Assembly: GCA_964017185.1 (NCBI GenBank)
Contig: OZ024871.1
Location: 23,784,488 to 23,848,487 of the forward strand
DNA from: Rugalucina vietnamica
Taxonomy: Eukaryota > Mollusca > Bivalvia > Lucinida > Lucinidae
DNA length: 64,000 nucleotides
Direction: 5' to 3'
Of this stretch, positions 20,921 to 31,990 are shown in pieces. Positions within the stretch are counted from its first letter, which is position 1; each line of letters begins with the position of its first letter. The notes beneath the pieces were generated by a model. That model ran no database searches, was not told the origin of the DNA, and saw only the letters and a list, made by a program, of their open reading frames with translations. Position numbers and translations under genes: made by a program.

Positions 20921-23900
20921 ATGATTGAAGTTTCCACTGACAGGGAAGGGAAATCTACATCACAAATCATGTTTGTGTGGAGAGGCATCAATCTCACCAT
21001 GGCCATCTTTTTCTTGCTGGCCACATATGTTAATGTAAGTGTAAATTTCGTCATCAAATCTTCTGTGAGTGGCAACATATGTTAATGTAAGAGTAACTTT
21101 TATCGTCAAATCTTCTGTGAAAGCACTAGTGGAATAGAATGCTTTATATCAAGTTTTTTATTGGAAGACAAAATGAGGGTTCGCATGAGAAAACCAACAA
21201 TTTAGGGTTCCTACCAGGTCCAACACAAACTTGGCTGTACACACACCGAAGGTTAGAAGCTTGAAATTTTGCGTGATGGAAGAAGAGGGATTTTACTATG
21301 TGGCAAGGGGCTCATCAGCTGGGGAGTTACTGCACAGCTGATCTGCACCGTTGTTTTCAAATATGCAGATTGTTGGTTTTTGTCTTCTCCAAGGGTCACT
21401 ATTAGGCATCACAAAGCTCTGCCTATTTACCCGAAGGACATGCTATAGTTCAGTTCTGTAGACAAGTAATTGATACCTCTTACAATGTCAGAAATTATTG
21501 TACAGATTCCTGCAAAAAAAATGTACCACAACTTTTTGTTATTTCAGCTGAATGATGGTGACTGGTATCTCTGGGCTGTAAGTACTCTGTTTTGTTTTGT
21601 TTTGTTTTTCACATGGGTGGGAAAAGGATTTGGCCCCTCCAGGACCCAAACCAAGAGCCTCTAGCTAACTACATGCAAGCACTCTGCCAATTGAGCTACC
21701 ACGCTATGTGGTCAACGGTTACTTTTCCCCCTTCTTAATAAATTCATCCCCAAATCTGCTTTGAACCATGCTGGAATTGACAAAAGACTGTCCCATTTTC
21801 CTGCTTGTGGACCCACACTGAGTGACCAAATGTCTGCCCCAAAAAGAATGTGGCCTTTTGCTTACTGTTTGAGCATTCTGCCTACTGAGTTATGGAGCCA
21901 CATAGTCCACCTGTTACATATTTAATGACATGAGCTGCGTCATGAGAGAACCAACAATTCTGACACAAACTGAGCTGTACAAGCACTGAAGATGGCTAGA
22001 GGCAGGAAATTTTAGATTTAGAAGTAGAGGCATTTTACTATCCATGTAGCAAAAACAAAGGCACTGATCATCTTCACAGTAACTGCGAAGCTGATCTGCG
22101 CCTTTGTTTTTGCATGTGCAAAATGTGGCTCAAATGTAAAGGCATATAAAAGTAGGTGACAAAATTATGTCAGAAGAATTCAGTGCAGTTCACATGGTAA
22201 AGCCTAGAAAAAAAGACGACACAAAGTATTGCTGGCTATATAGATCAACTCGCATTCAGTTTTTTTATTTTTGACATATTAAGCATTGAAGTGACGTCCA
22301 CTAAAGCACTTTAGTGTCTTTGGCCACAGTGATTTTACAGCATGTAATTGTTTTGTTATATTCACGTGCTACCAAGTAGACTGATCTGATCTGCTAGAGG
22401 TCAAAATGGAGCTATAGTATTGATTATTATAGCCTATGTAGTTTGTTTTTTTTGGCCTTTAACGGAACAGTTTGGTAACATTCTGTTACTATATTTCAGC
22501 CAATTTACCTGTTCCCAGGCATCCTGTGTTTGCCGCTGGTGTTCAAGCCAGACTTAGCAGGTATTGTAATACATGAGAATGTAATACTGTAAGTTTGGAA
22601 ATGTTTTCTAGAATTTTGTTTTCATAAATATATGCCTTGCAAAGTTGCGAATTCAAAGATCACTTACAGTATTCATTCTAATTAGCACACAATTCACTTT
22701 ACTTTTTAAAATATCTACAATTTAATTGTTGTAAAGTATTTTTTTCTAACTTTTTGGTCATTTTCTAACAAATGCCTGAATTGGATAAGAAACCTTGACA
22801 AAATAGCTTATTTTTCATGCTATATGACCTAATAGGTTTTGATCACTTTTATTTAAGTTACATAATACTTTTCTTCCTTTACTTCAGAGACTAAGTTTTG
22901 GAGTCATTCTATGGTGATCCACCTGACAATATGTTGTGCTTATGCCCTGTATCAGATTGTGGCATTATTATCAGTTCTGGGGTCCAAGGTAGAGAACCCA
23001 CTACAGCATGAAGAGGGGAGGTAAGATTGTGGCATTATTATCAGTTCTGGGGTCCAAGGTAGCGAATCCACAACAGCATGAAGAGGGGAGGTAAGAATGT
23101 GGCATTATTGTCAGTTCTGGGATCCAAGGTAGAGAATCCACAACAGCTTGAAGAGGGGAGGTAAGATTGTGGCATTATTATCAGTTCTGGGGTCCAAGGT
23201 AGAGGATCCACAACAGCATGAAGAGGGGAGGTAAGTTGTGGCATTATTGTCAGTTCTGGGGTCCAAGGTAGAGAACCCACAACAGCATGGAGGTAAGATT
23301 GTGGCATTATTGTCAGTTCTGGGGTCCAAGGTAGAGAACCCACTACAGCATGAAGAGGGGAGGTAAGATTGTGGCATTATTATCAGTTCTGGGGTCCAAG
23401 GTAGAGGATCCACAACAGCATGAAGAGGGGAGATAGGATTGTGGCATTATTATCAGTTCTGGGGTCCAAGGTAGAGAATCCACAAAGCATGAAGAGGGGA
23501 GGTAAGATTGTGGCATTATTGTCAGTTCTGGACTCCATAACAGCATGAAGAGGGGAGGTAAGATTGTGGCATTATTGTCAGTTCTGGGGTCCAAGGTAGA
23601 GAACCCACTACAGCATGAAGAGGGGAGGTAAGATTGTGGCATTATTATCAGTTCTGGGGTCCAAGGTAGAGAACCCACTACAGCATGAAGAGGGGAGGTA
23701 AGATTGTGGCATTATTATCCGTTCTGGGGTCCAAAGAGGATCCACAACAGCATGAAGAGGGGAGATAGGATTGTGGCATTATTGTCAGTTCTGGGGTCCA
23801 AGGTAGAGAACCCACAACAGCATAATGAGGGGAGGTAAGATTGTGGCATTATTATCAGTTCTGGGGTCTATGGTAGAGAATACACTACAGCATGAAGAGG

Positions 23901-26288
23901 GGAGGTAGGTACACAAGTTTTATATATTTTTATATGTTCAGTTTTGCATCTCTTTCAATTCTTTACTTTGATAGTTCTTTGAAGTATTTTAAGTCCAGTA
24001 CTAAGATGGAATAAGTTGGTGTAGGACTTAAGCCAAGGATGTGAGAAAATTTATGCATTCTCAACACACTTCAAATAACATCTTATCATCATCTAATAAG
24101 CCTTGATTTGTGAGTTTTTATAGCCCCGCTTTGAAGAAGTGGGGGCTATACTGGATTCACCCTGTCCTTCCATAGTTCTGTCCTTCCATTATTCTGTCAT
24201 TCCGTCCTTCCGACATTTTTGTTTCCGTTCATTATCTTGAGAATGGCTTGACAGAATCTGACCAAATTTTGCATACACATTAACATTGACAAGACCTAGC
24301 TTGGGATTATAACCCGTCATTTTTTGCAAAATTGTGATGGAGTTACGGCCCTTGATTTACGTCAGAATTTCGTTTCAGCTCAATATCTTGAGAATGGCTG
24401 GACAGAATCTGACCAAATTTTATATGCACATCAACGTTGACAAGATCTAGCTTGGGATTGTTGCCCGTCATTTTTCGCAAAATTTTGACGGAGTTATGGC
24501 CCTTGATTAACGTCAGAATTTCGTTTCCGCTCAATATCTTGAGAACGAATGGACAGAATCTGACCAAATTTTGTATGCACATCAACATTGACAAGATCTA
24601 GCTTGGGATTGTTGCCCGTCATTTTTCGCAAAGTTTTGAGGGAGTTACGGCCCTTGATTGACATCAGAATTTCGTTTCCGCTCAATATCTTGTGAATGGC
24701 TGGACAGAATCTGACCAAATTTTGTATGCACATCAACATCGACAAGATCTAGCTTGGGATTGTTGCCGGTCATTTTTTGCAAAAAATTGACGGAGTTACG
24801 GCCCTTGATTTACGTCAGAATTTCATTTCCGCTCGATATCTTGAGAACGAATTGACAGAATCAGACCAAATTTTGTATGCACATCAACATTGACAATATC
24901 TAGCTTGGGATTGTTGCCCGTCAATTTTCGCAAAATTTTGACGGAGTTATGGCCCTTGATTGACGTCAGAATTTCGTTTCCGCTCAATATCTTGAGAACG
25001 AATGACAGAATCTGACCAAATTTTGTATGCACATCAACATTGACAAGATCTAGCTTGGGATTGTTGCCTGTCATTTTTCGCAAAATTTTGACGGAGTTAC
25101 GGCCCTTGATTGATGTCAGAATTTCGTTTCTGCTCAATATCTTGTGAACGAATTGACAGAATCTGACCAAATTTTGTATGCACATCAACACTGACAATGT
25201 CCAGCTGCCCGTTATTTTTCGATAAATTTTTAGGGAGTTACAGCCCTTGATTGACGTCAGAATTTCGTTTCTGATCAATATCTTGAGAATGAATTGACAG
25301 AATCTTACCAATCTTTTTTTACGTGCATCAACATTAACAAGATCTAGCTTTGGATTGTTACCTGTCATTGTTTTTCTCACACTGGAAAAAAAGCTCAGAA
25401 GCGGGGCTATAGTCAGATCCTCTGACAATTCTAGTTGTATCTGGGTTTTCAACACAGAAGATGGTGAATTTAGAAATAGAGATAGTACTGCTTTTATTTT
25501 GTGATTTGACAGAGGCACTGATTAATGCAAATGATCTACCGTCATCTTTTTGTTCTCCTTTGCAAAATGCATATTTTCTCATCATCAGTTTACATGTTTA
25601 TCCTTGTTTCAGAGAGATGGGAGGATTATTGATTTTGATCACATGGTTGGGTATCAGCAGGTTTACAGACATTGGCAGGTAATGGAGTTTTCCTTATAAT
25701 TGTCTTATTGGATTGCAGCCATTTTAATTAGCTTGGAAATTTAGTCAAAACAGACTAAAATTAATTCCACTGTTGAACAAGCTGTCCTTGAATTCAGTAA
25801 GTTACTCTATTATTTAGCTAATGGACGGGTAGCTATATGGTCATTAGCAACCAAAACCTGTGAAGATATTCAAGGAAATTAATCAGAAAATCTTTCTATT
25901 TGCTGAACAATGATGCCATGCTTTGTTTTTGAATTTTATACATTGGCATACAATAAATGATTGACCGTTCAAGATTTTGATCTCATGTAATGATGTTATA
26001 AAAAATCTGCATCATCTGATAATGTTTTGTACCACAAAACAGACATTTTCGTACCACAAACATGACAGTGTCTATGCAAGTCACTAAAACTTTATCTTAT
26101 TTGATTACTCAGGAAAACTTCTCATTTCTCATTTCAGGCCCAATAAGCCAGTGAGCACCAAGGGCTACATGAGTGCTCTTCTCCTGATGACGGTTACCTT
26201 GACGATACTGCCTCTGTTCATCTGGTCTCTCTGCTTCATTAGTGACTGGCACACTAAACTGGGGCACTGCTCTGGCATGTTCACTTGA
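20921..26288 (+). CDS. TMEM220: Transmembrane protein 220 (TMEM220)-like
   Basis: Six coding exons: 20921-21034, 21548-21577, 22500-22560, 22888-23020, 25613-25678 and 26138-26288, all GT-AG, phases consistent, 184 residues. Conserved marks of the family are the first membrane segment (WRGINLTMAIFFLLA) followed by LNDGDWYLW (VNDPDAEVW in vertebrates), the PIYLFPG loop, and HEEGREMGGLLILITW joined across an intron as in vertebrate HEEEGRELSGLVII. Four to five hydrophobic membrane segments are visible. It has no established enzymatic role; it is a small multipass membrane protein. The first exon is preceded by an acceptor (TTTTTACAG at 20906-20914), so the start at 20921 may lie in a second exon with a non-coding exon upstream. 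Exons 1 and 4 have their donor ends duplicated in tandem (see findings). Introns hold MITEs, a SINE and a 1.3-kb tandem-array element. Confidence 0.88.
21021..21122. repeat. Tandem duplication of TMEM220 exon 1 end plus splice donor
   Basis: Two units 52 bp apart: CACATATGTTAATGTAAG (21022) and AACATATGTTAATGTAAG (21074), each followed by a similar ~35-bp stretch ending ATCTTCTGTGA. The first unit contains the true exon end and donor at 21034/21035; the second is intronic. Confidence 0.9.
21180..21402 (+). mobile_element. GAGCC-MITE, diverged
   Basis: Recognisable by GCATGAGAAAACCAACAAT, the TCCAACACAAAC arm and CAGATTGTTGGTTTT. The centre is damaged (GCTCATCAGCTGGGGAG). Confidence 0.75.
21640..21910 (-). 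mobile_element. tRNA-like SINE, possibly two heads
   Basis: On the minus strand 21735-21640 reads a good A box (GTGGTAGCTCAATTGGCAGA) and a B-box-like GGTTTGGGTCC. A second A-box-like stretch (TAACTCAGTAGGCAGAATGC) lies at 21901-21870. It is located in TMEM220 intron 2. The spacing of head one is tRNA-like, but the arms do not pair well enough for a working tRNA. Confidence 0.55.
21932..22132 (+). mobile_element. GAGCC-MITE, shortened left arm
   Basis: Left terminus GAGCTGCGTCATGAGAG, then about 30 bp missing before CTGACACAAACTGAGC; central palindrome partly kept (ATCTTCACAGTAACTGCGAAG). Confidence 0.8.
22957..23907. repeat. Minisatellite built from TMEM220 exon 4 end plus splice donor
   Basis: About 14 units of roughly 55-72 bp, each running GATTGTGGCATTATTATCAG, then TTCTGGGGTCCAAGGTAGAG, then AGCATGAAGAGGGGAGGTAAG. 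The first unit is the real 3' end of exon 4 (coding QIVALLSVLGSKVENPLQHEEG) and its donor at 23020/23021. The rest lies in the intron. Units differ by point changes, small deletions and some damaged donors (GAGATAGG). Minus-strand open frames across it are by-products of the repeat. Confidence 0.95.
24119..25411 (-). mobile_element. Tandem-array element, TATAGCCCCGCTT ends
   Basis: Ends TATAGCCCCGCTT / AAGCGGGGCTATA enclose seven to eight units of about 151 bp (AGCTTGGGATTGT recurs at 24299, 24449, 24600, 24751, 24902, 25053 and 25344). On the minus strand the order is terminus, array, a GGAAGGACAG-type short repeat, and a terminal hairpin (TATAGCCCCCACTTCTTCAA to AGCGGGGCTATA). It is inserted in TMEM220 intron 4. 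It encodes no protein; long minus-strand frames come from the array. Confidence 0.85.
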
Positions 26289-26431
26289 CGTTATTTAGTG
26301 TAAAATATGGATATTTTGATGATGAAGATAAAGAAATGTTTATTAATCATATGTAATATTTATCTTGTCTCTGTGCTTTGTTAGCCACAGGCACACACAG
26401 TGTCAGATGTTTGGGTATTTTGATGATAAAT
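26289..26431 (+). other. TMEM220 3' UTR candidate
   Basis: Follows the TGA at 26286-26288. No canonical AATAAA signal was identified before the MITE at 26432. Confidence 0.35.
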
Positions 26432-26653
26432 AAGCCTTCGCACGAAGAAACCAACAATCTGGGCTTCCGACCAGGTCCAACACAAATTCGGCTGTGCAGC
26501 CACAGAAGCTTGAAATTTCAGATTTAGAAAGAAGAGGCATTTTACTATCTATGGAGCCAAAACAAAGGCGCTGATCAGCGGTGCAGTTGCTGCACAACTG
26601 ATCTGCGCTTCTGTTTTCGCCTATGCATGTTGTTGATTTTTTAAAGGCGGTGG
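26432..26653 (+). mobile_element. GAGCC-MITE, GTGCAG-core subfamily
   Basis: Core GATCAGCGGTGCAGTTGCTG; left end GCCTTCGCACGAAG, right end AAAGGCGGTGG. Moderately diverged. Confidence 0.8.
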
Positions 26654-26932
26654 TACAAATATGAAATTACGTATATATAAACATTCTATATTTCAACTGG
26701 TGAGATCTTAGGCTTTAGCCATTAGTGATTCCAATTTGTCAGCAACAGTGAAATATTGTCATTTGGCATATCACCTGTACTCTATTCAGATTCCAAACTG
26801 TCATCATCAAAATACCCATTAAATCTGATTATTTCTGTTGTTTTGTATTTAAAATGTTTTGTTGTTATCAGATATTTTAAAAATACTTGTTTTATAAAGG
26901 GTTGTGCCAATTATGTTGAGATTTTCGATATA

Positions 26933-27430
26933 CAGTGACGTGCCAAATTAATGTCCACATCATAGCAAGCTCCATAGACTTCAATGTATTTTCACATTTA
27001 CAAGGAAAATTATTCTGTTGCTCCTGGTCAACATATTTTCATAATTTTGGTGTCATTTGAACAGTAAATGAATAAAGCAATAAACAAGATTTTTGATGAA
27101 ATTTTCTGACTTTGCATTTTTTATATACCACAATTTAAAACTGTAGGAAATTTTGAAAAATTCATTTTCCCATTGATGTCAATGGTGACGCTGCCTAGAA
27201 ACTATAAAAATAATCTCACATTTTCTTTAAAAATTGCAGCATTGAAACTCATTTATAGAACAGAATGAAGATATTTTGATTATTGCTTTATTTATTAAGC
27301 TTTCAAATGACACCAAAATTGTGAAAATCAGTTGACCAGGAGAGGCAGGATAATTTTTCTTGTGAACGTGAAAATACATTGAAGTCTATGGAGATTCTGA
27401 CGTTGTGGACATTAATTTGGCAGCCAACTG
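26933..27430. mobile_element. TA-flanked foldback MITE (Tc1/mariner or pogo type)
   Basis: The two ends are long inverted repeats (CAGTGACGTGCCAAATTAAT at the left; the reverse complement of the right is CAGTTGGCTGCCAAATTAAT), with TA at 26931 and 27431. Arms of about 170 bp pair imperfectly. 498 bp, no protein. Confidence 0.8.
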
Positions 27431-27497
27431 TATGAATGTTATATAAAAGATGTCATTCTGTTTCTCATGTAGACGTCACATATTTTATTATTACATA

Positions 27498-27727
27498 AGC
27501 TGTGATGCAAGAAAACTGGTCTTAGGGGTTTCTGAACAGGTCCGACAGAAACTGGCCTGTACATTCACAGAAGAAAGCTAGAAGCTTTGAAATTTGGATT
27601 TAAGATGGAGAGGAGTTGTACAGAGTAGGGAAAATAAAGGAGCTGATAAGCTGTGCAGTTCCTGCACAGCTGATCTGTGCCTTTGTTTTTGCATAGGCAA
27701 AAATCCGGTTTTCTCGTGACGCAGCTC
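27498..27727 (+). mobile_element. GAGCC-MITE, CCGG / GTGCAG subfamily
   Basis: Ends AGCTGTGATGCAAGAAAACTGG and ATCCGGTTTTCTCGTGACGC; core AGCTGTGCAGTTCCTGCACA. Confidence 0.85.
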
Positions 27728-27835
27728 CTATTGTCTACATATGTGCATGTAAATCAAACAAAACTATTGTCAGAAATGTTACAGCCTATGGTCTGTTTGC
27801 CTTTATTATGTTGGAATATACTTTTGTCACCAACT

Positions 27836-28165
27836 TAACAGGCATGTACCAGCCAGGTATTGAACCCGCAACCTCCTGGACCCAGTTGTTCAAAGCATCG
27901 TTAGCTTAACGATATCGTTAAGACATAAGTTTGTTAAGCAAATATCAGCTAAAGTAACAAATACACTGTTATTTTTTGTTGAAAAAATGTGAGAATCCTT
28001 TGCACTGCAAAGGATTCTCACATTTTTTCAACAAAAAATGACAGTGTATTTGTAATATTAATGTTTGAAATTTTAACGAAACGTTAACTAACAACGTCGT
28101 TAGTTTTGAACAACTGGCCCCTGATTGCTAAGTGAAACACTGTCCACTAGACTACCATGGCCTGA
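27836..28165 (-). mobile_element. tRNA-derived SINE split by a MITE
   Basis: Reading minus, 28165-28118 has an A-box-like GGTAGTCTAGTGGACAG and 27881-27836 has a B-box-like GCGGGTTCAATACC. Between them lies the palindromic MITE 27882-28117, so the tRNA-like head is cut in two. Confidence 0.65.
27882..28117. mobile_element. Palindromic MITE, CCAGTTGTTCAAA ends
   Basis: TIRs CCAGTTGTTCAAA / TTTGAACAACTGG, followed inside by AACG/CGTT-rich inverted sequence. At the centre (27958-28053) is a nearly perfect hairpin with arms of about 46 bp around GCACTGC. Confidence 0.85.
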
Positions 28166-28173
28166 ATATTATG

Positions 28174-28397
28174 TGAGCCGCTGCTTGAGAAAATCAACAA
28201 CTTGCATAGGTGAAAACAAAGGCACAGATCAGCTGTGAAGTAACTGCACAGCTGATCAGCACCTTCGTTTTTTGCCCCACAGATAGTACAGTCTCTTCTG
28301 TCTAAATCTGAAATTTCAAGCTCCTAGCCTGCTTCTGTGGCTGTACAGGAGCAGACCTGGTCAGACCAAAACTGTTGTTTTTCTCATGCGAAGGCTC
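28174..28397 (-). mobile_element. GAGCC-MITE, GTGCAG-core subfamily
   Basis: Ends GAGCCGCTGCTTGAGAAAAT and CATGCGAAGGCTC; core CAGCTGTGAAGTAACTGCAC. Confidence 0.85.
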
Positions 28398-28850
28398 ATG
28401 TAGAAATTTAAAGAAGTTATTGTTGTCACCACTGCAAATGGCATGTGTGGAACATTGAAGTTTTCAGAAATAGAACTGTGGAATCAAAATTCTTGCTGGC
28501 ATGATGGACACAAATGCTTAGAAGTGTTCTAGGACAAACTGTATTCTTGCCAAAAAACATATATATGTAAAACCTTTACCCAGGTAGCCAAGTCATGCCA
28601 GTGATGTGAAGATATTTTTACTTACTTGTTTTGTCTTATCTGCAGAGCAGAATGATATTTTGTAAATAGTGTTTGTGCCATTTTACCCCTTTTATCAAGT
28701 TATTCTTGTATTGATATAATTTTTTCCATACCTGTGGGTACACAGAACTTGAAGTCTCCCCTGAAAGGAAATTTGGTCTTTTACAGATAAAATAATTGTT
28801 TGTAAAATTTACATACCCACCAATTTTTCATCAAATCTTATTTTGTTCAT
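28398..28850. other. Unassigned intergenic DNA
   Basis: No gene, tandem repeat or inverted repeat was recognised. Confidence 0.4.
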
Positions 28851-28854
28851 GTTT

Positions 28855-29070
28855 TATTTTTCCCGACTTTTTGCTCAGAACCTAGATTGTGGGTACATGT
28901 CAGAACCGCCTCGCTAAGACAGTTCTAACAAGTACATGTTACCACAATATATGTTTTGAAGTAAAGATTAAAAAAAAATGTAAACCCCAGTACACTCTAG
29001 TTTTACTATATAAAAGTGAAGTTCAAGGGCGTATATATTACACCGACATGTTATCCTAATGGTTGTAAAT
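28855..29070. mobile_element. ATTGTGGGTAC hairpin element, diverged
   Basis: Arms ATTGTGGGTACATGTCAGAA / GTTCTAACAAGTACATGTTA around CCGCCTCGCTAAGAC, followed by the AGTTTTACTATATAAAAGTG tail typical of this family. Confidence 0.7.
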
Positions 29071-29124
29071 TACTGAAAGTACAGGCTCTGAATTCTACCT
29101 GGTTCTTATAATACAGCTCTTATA

Positions 29125-29315
29125 TGAGCTACGATGTGAGAGAATGTCTTCAGGATTTCCTATCAGATTCAACTAAAACCAGCTTGTACACTTATAGAAG
29201 GTTAGAAAATTGGATTTTCAAATGGAGAAAAGGGATTGTACTACCTGTAAAGTGAGAACGAAGGTGCTGATGTGGGCCTTTGGTTTTGCATAGGCAAAAA
29301 TATCATTTTTTTTAC
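29125..29315 (+). mobile_element. GAGCC-MITE, strongly diverged
   Basis: Only the order of motifs identifies it: GAGCTACGATGTGAGAGA, CAACTAAAACCAGCTTGTAC, GGATTGTACTACC, GCCTTTGGTTTTGCATAGGC. Confidence 0.6.
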
Positions 29316-29319
29316 AGAT

Positions 29320-29870
29320 TCTATTTTACAGATATTTTTGTCAATAATTTATCACAGATTATATTGGGCATTTGAAAGAAATTGTATTTAAGTGGAAAGG
29401 GTATTATTAAAGTAAGTATTAAACATGGCCTTCCTGTGTATCAGTATCCTTTATATCCAATCTATTACATAATTTTGTGTTTATTCTCTTGATCATTTGA
29501 GTCTTTTATTTATTTAATAGAACCTTGTGGAGAAAATACCATATTGAGGGTTCTTTGTATTTACTGTTTAAACTAGAATTGAAACTGAGGTTCTACCATG
29601 ACATGGCATCACATAAAATTAATTCCATAAATGAAATAGCAAACAAATGAACAGCCAATAGGCTGGAAAATCCTCATCCTTTTTGCTGTATATGGCAACT
29701 TAACAAACAATGTTTTTGCTTTACTACCATAGCTATAATGTCATTTTGTAAACATGTGGCAAAGGTCATTTTGGTTCCGTGTTGATCACGGGGAGGCAAA
29801 ACTAAACAATGCGGCCACTTTAACAGCTATTGTCAGGTTGTGAAAGTCATGACAGCATTCACTTTGCCCC
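29320..29870. other. Unassigned intergenic DNA
   Basis: No gene or repeat family was recognised. Confidence 0.35.
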
Positions 29871-29875
29871 GAAAG

Positions 29876-30015
29876 TTATAAAAACTTTTTTCATGCTCAA
29901 CTCAGCTGAGCACAAAATTTAAACTGCTCATCAATACTGAAATAGCCCAAATAAATTGAAATTTCGGTCACTAAATCCTGTCATTTATCTCGCTCATAAA
30001 TGTTAAAATGCCAAC
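29876..30015. mobile_element. Partial copy of the CTCAACTCAGCTGAG MITE
   Basis: Shares TTTTTTCATGCTCAACTCAG and AATAGCCCAAATAAATTGAA with the complete element at 52951-53150; only one terminus is present. Confidence 0.7.
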
Positions 30016-30301
30016 AAGTGTTGGCACATGTATTTTAGTCCCAGTTCAGCATAAAAATGTTAAATAACCTTGGGGTCACATGACCTCCAGAAGATGGAAC
30101 TAATGGTGGTGAGAAAATGTCTTTCGTTCCAATGGGTACTAAGGCCATATGGAGATTGGACCTCAGTTTACAGTCTCATCCAAAAAACTGAAGATGCCGA
30201 AGCTCGAATTCATGATCCTTGGTTTTCTACACCACCAACTTGCCGGAACGAGTTACTTACTTAGCTGTACAAGCAGATTTATGAACCACTCAGCAGCATC
30301 T

Positions 30302-30535
30302 GAGCCGCCTCGTGGGAAAACCAACAATGTGGTTTCCAAACAGGTCCGACACAAGCTGGGCTGTACAAGCACAGAAAAGAGCTAGAAGCTTGAAATTTCG
30401 GATTTAAGTAGAAGAGGAATTGTACTATCCGAGTAGCGAAAACAAAGGCGCTGATCAGCTTTGCGGTTACCGCGAAGCTGAGCTGCGTCTTTGTGTTCGC
30501 CTATGCAGATTGTTGGTTTTCCCATGGGGTGGCTC
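30302..30535 (+). mobile_element. GAGCC-MITE, full length
   Basis: TIRs GAGCCGCCTCGTGGG / CCCATGGGGTGGCTC; core CTTTGCGGTTACCGCGAAG. Confidence 0.9.
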
Positions 30536-30805
30536 ATTTGTCAAGAAGGCTGGTTATATAACAACATAGAGCAATTGCTGGTAAAAGAGATCAAACTACA
30601 CGTCTATTTAATTGGTATATTCAATATAATTACAAGAATAATCTTTGTATACAAAACTGTTTAGCACATTTATGACTATCTTCTTGCATCACGTAAGAAA
30701 ATCTTGTATGGAATGATGCTCTTCAAGGGTACTCATTTTATGGTTTGAGCATTTCTCATGTTTCTTCATTTTGGTTATCATGAAAACACACCCATGTAAT
30801 ATATA

Positions 30806-31754
30806 CGTGGGTGATCCAAGAAGTAATGCGAACACAAGTATATTTTAGTAACCAATGCAGATACATTCAAATAATTTGGCCTTTTTACAGGTGTATATAT
30901 TTGCAGTAATTCTGTATAATATCATGAAGATCGATTGGCGAGTTGAGATTTAAGGATTATTTGATTTGTCGACATGGACGCGAAATTGCTTGAAAATACC
31001 AATTTCGTTTGGGGTACAGGGAAAGTTTTTGTGCTCCAGTTTATTAAAATGACATTTATTTACACGCAAATCATATTCGTTGTGTTATATAGGCCTTATG
31101 TTTGGAAATAATAGAGAAAATGAAATGCAAAGATCAGCAGGGCCTATTCTATGTTGCCTAGCAACAACATCTGACAAAAATATCACAATTTCGACAAAGT
31201 ACGACTAATACCCATAATTCATGCGTGTATTTGACCCTAATAAGGATGTAAATATCAACATCTATGCCCACAGCCTATAACAAAGAAGAATTTCTATTAA
31301 AAAATAAATACTGTATGGAATTTAAACTTTTTGGTTAAGTGGAAGGGGCGTTGATGAAAATGTTGTGATTTAAAGAGATCAAAATTGACTCAAATTCTAG
31401 GGGTACAGAGAGCCAAACCTCCATAATTTGCGGTTCGTTAAACTCATCAAGGTATGCACAGTAAATTTATTAAAGGGATTAATGTACTTTGGAATGAAAC
31501 GATTATTGGCGTAATTATGCTTTGCATTTGACACTTCTTTACATAAATAAAATCAATTTTAACCGTGGCCAAGGTCGTTTACCTTGCATTCTCTTGTTGC
31601 TAGGCAACGAGGGTTGCTATGTGATTCAGTCAAAACAGTAATCGGATCTGAAAAACTCGATAATGCATCATTATTCCGATGTAAACTATCTTGATAAATG
31701 ACAATGGTGAAAGAAATAACACAGGAGTTCGCATTACTTCTTGGATCACCCTCG
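30806..31754. mobile_element. Mariner-like MITE with TA duplication
   Basis: The TIR starts CGTGGGTGATCCAAGAAGTA at the left and CGAGGGTGATCCAAGAAGTA in the right reverse complement, continuing ATGCGAAC. TA lies just outside both ends. The 949-bp interior has a second inverted pair (TTGCCTAGCAACAA at 31153, TTGTTGCTAGGCAA at 31594) and no transposase. GGTGATCC-type ends are common in mariner elements. Confidence 0.88.
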
Positions 31755-31794
31755 TAGGGTTTTCTTATGTAAAAAATGAAATTTTTTCAGTAGA

Positions 31795-31990
31795 ATTTTT
31801 TTTTATATTTTTCTTATTTTTGCTTCAAAACATAGATTGTGGGTACTCGTTAGATCCGCCTCGGCTCTAATGAGTCCCCGCAATCTATGTTTTGAAGACA
31901 AAATAAGAAAAATAGGTATACCCCTGCAAACCCTAGTTTTACTATATAAAAGTGGGGTTTAAGGGGGTATTCATTGCATGAACATGTTTT
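31795..31990. mobile_element. ATTGTGGGTAC hairpin element
   Basis: Inverted arms TTTTGCTTCAAAACATAGAT / ATCTATGTTTTGAAGACAAA enclose the GTGGGTACTC...GAGTCCCCGC stem. The tail is CCCCTGCAAACCCTAGTTTT with a smaller CCCTAG...GTGGGG hairpin. Confidence 0.8.

Noticed and set aside
23041..23678. Overlapping minus-strand frames with repeats of GSLPWTPELTIMPQS
   Set aside because: They are the reverse complement of the TMEM220 exon-end minisatellite; periodicity without stops is a property of the unit.
24343..25518. Minus-strand frames up to 231 codons (repeating NNPKLDLVNVD)
   Set aside because: They read through the 151-bp array of a mobile element; no domain, and the frame follows the repeat.
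26756..26938. Frame of 60 codons after TMEM220
   Set aside because: No domain, AT-rich, no splice support; probably non-coding.
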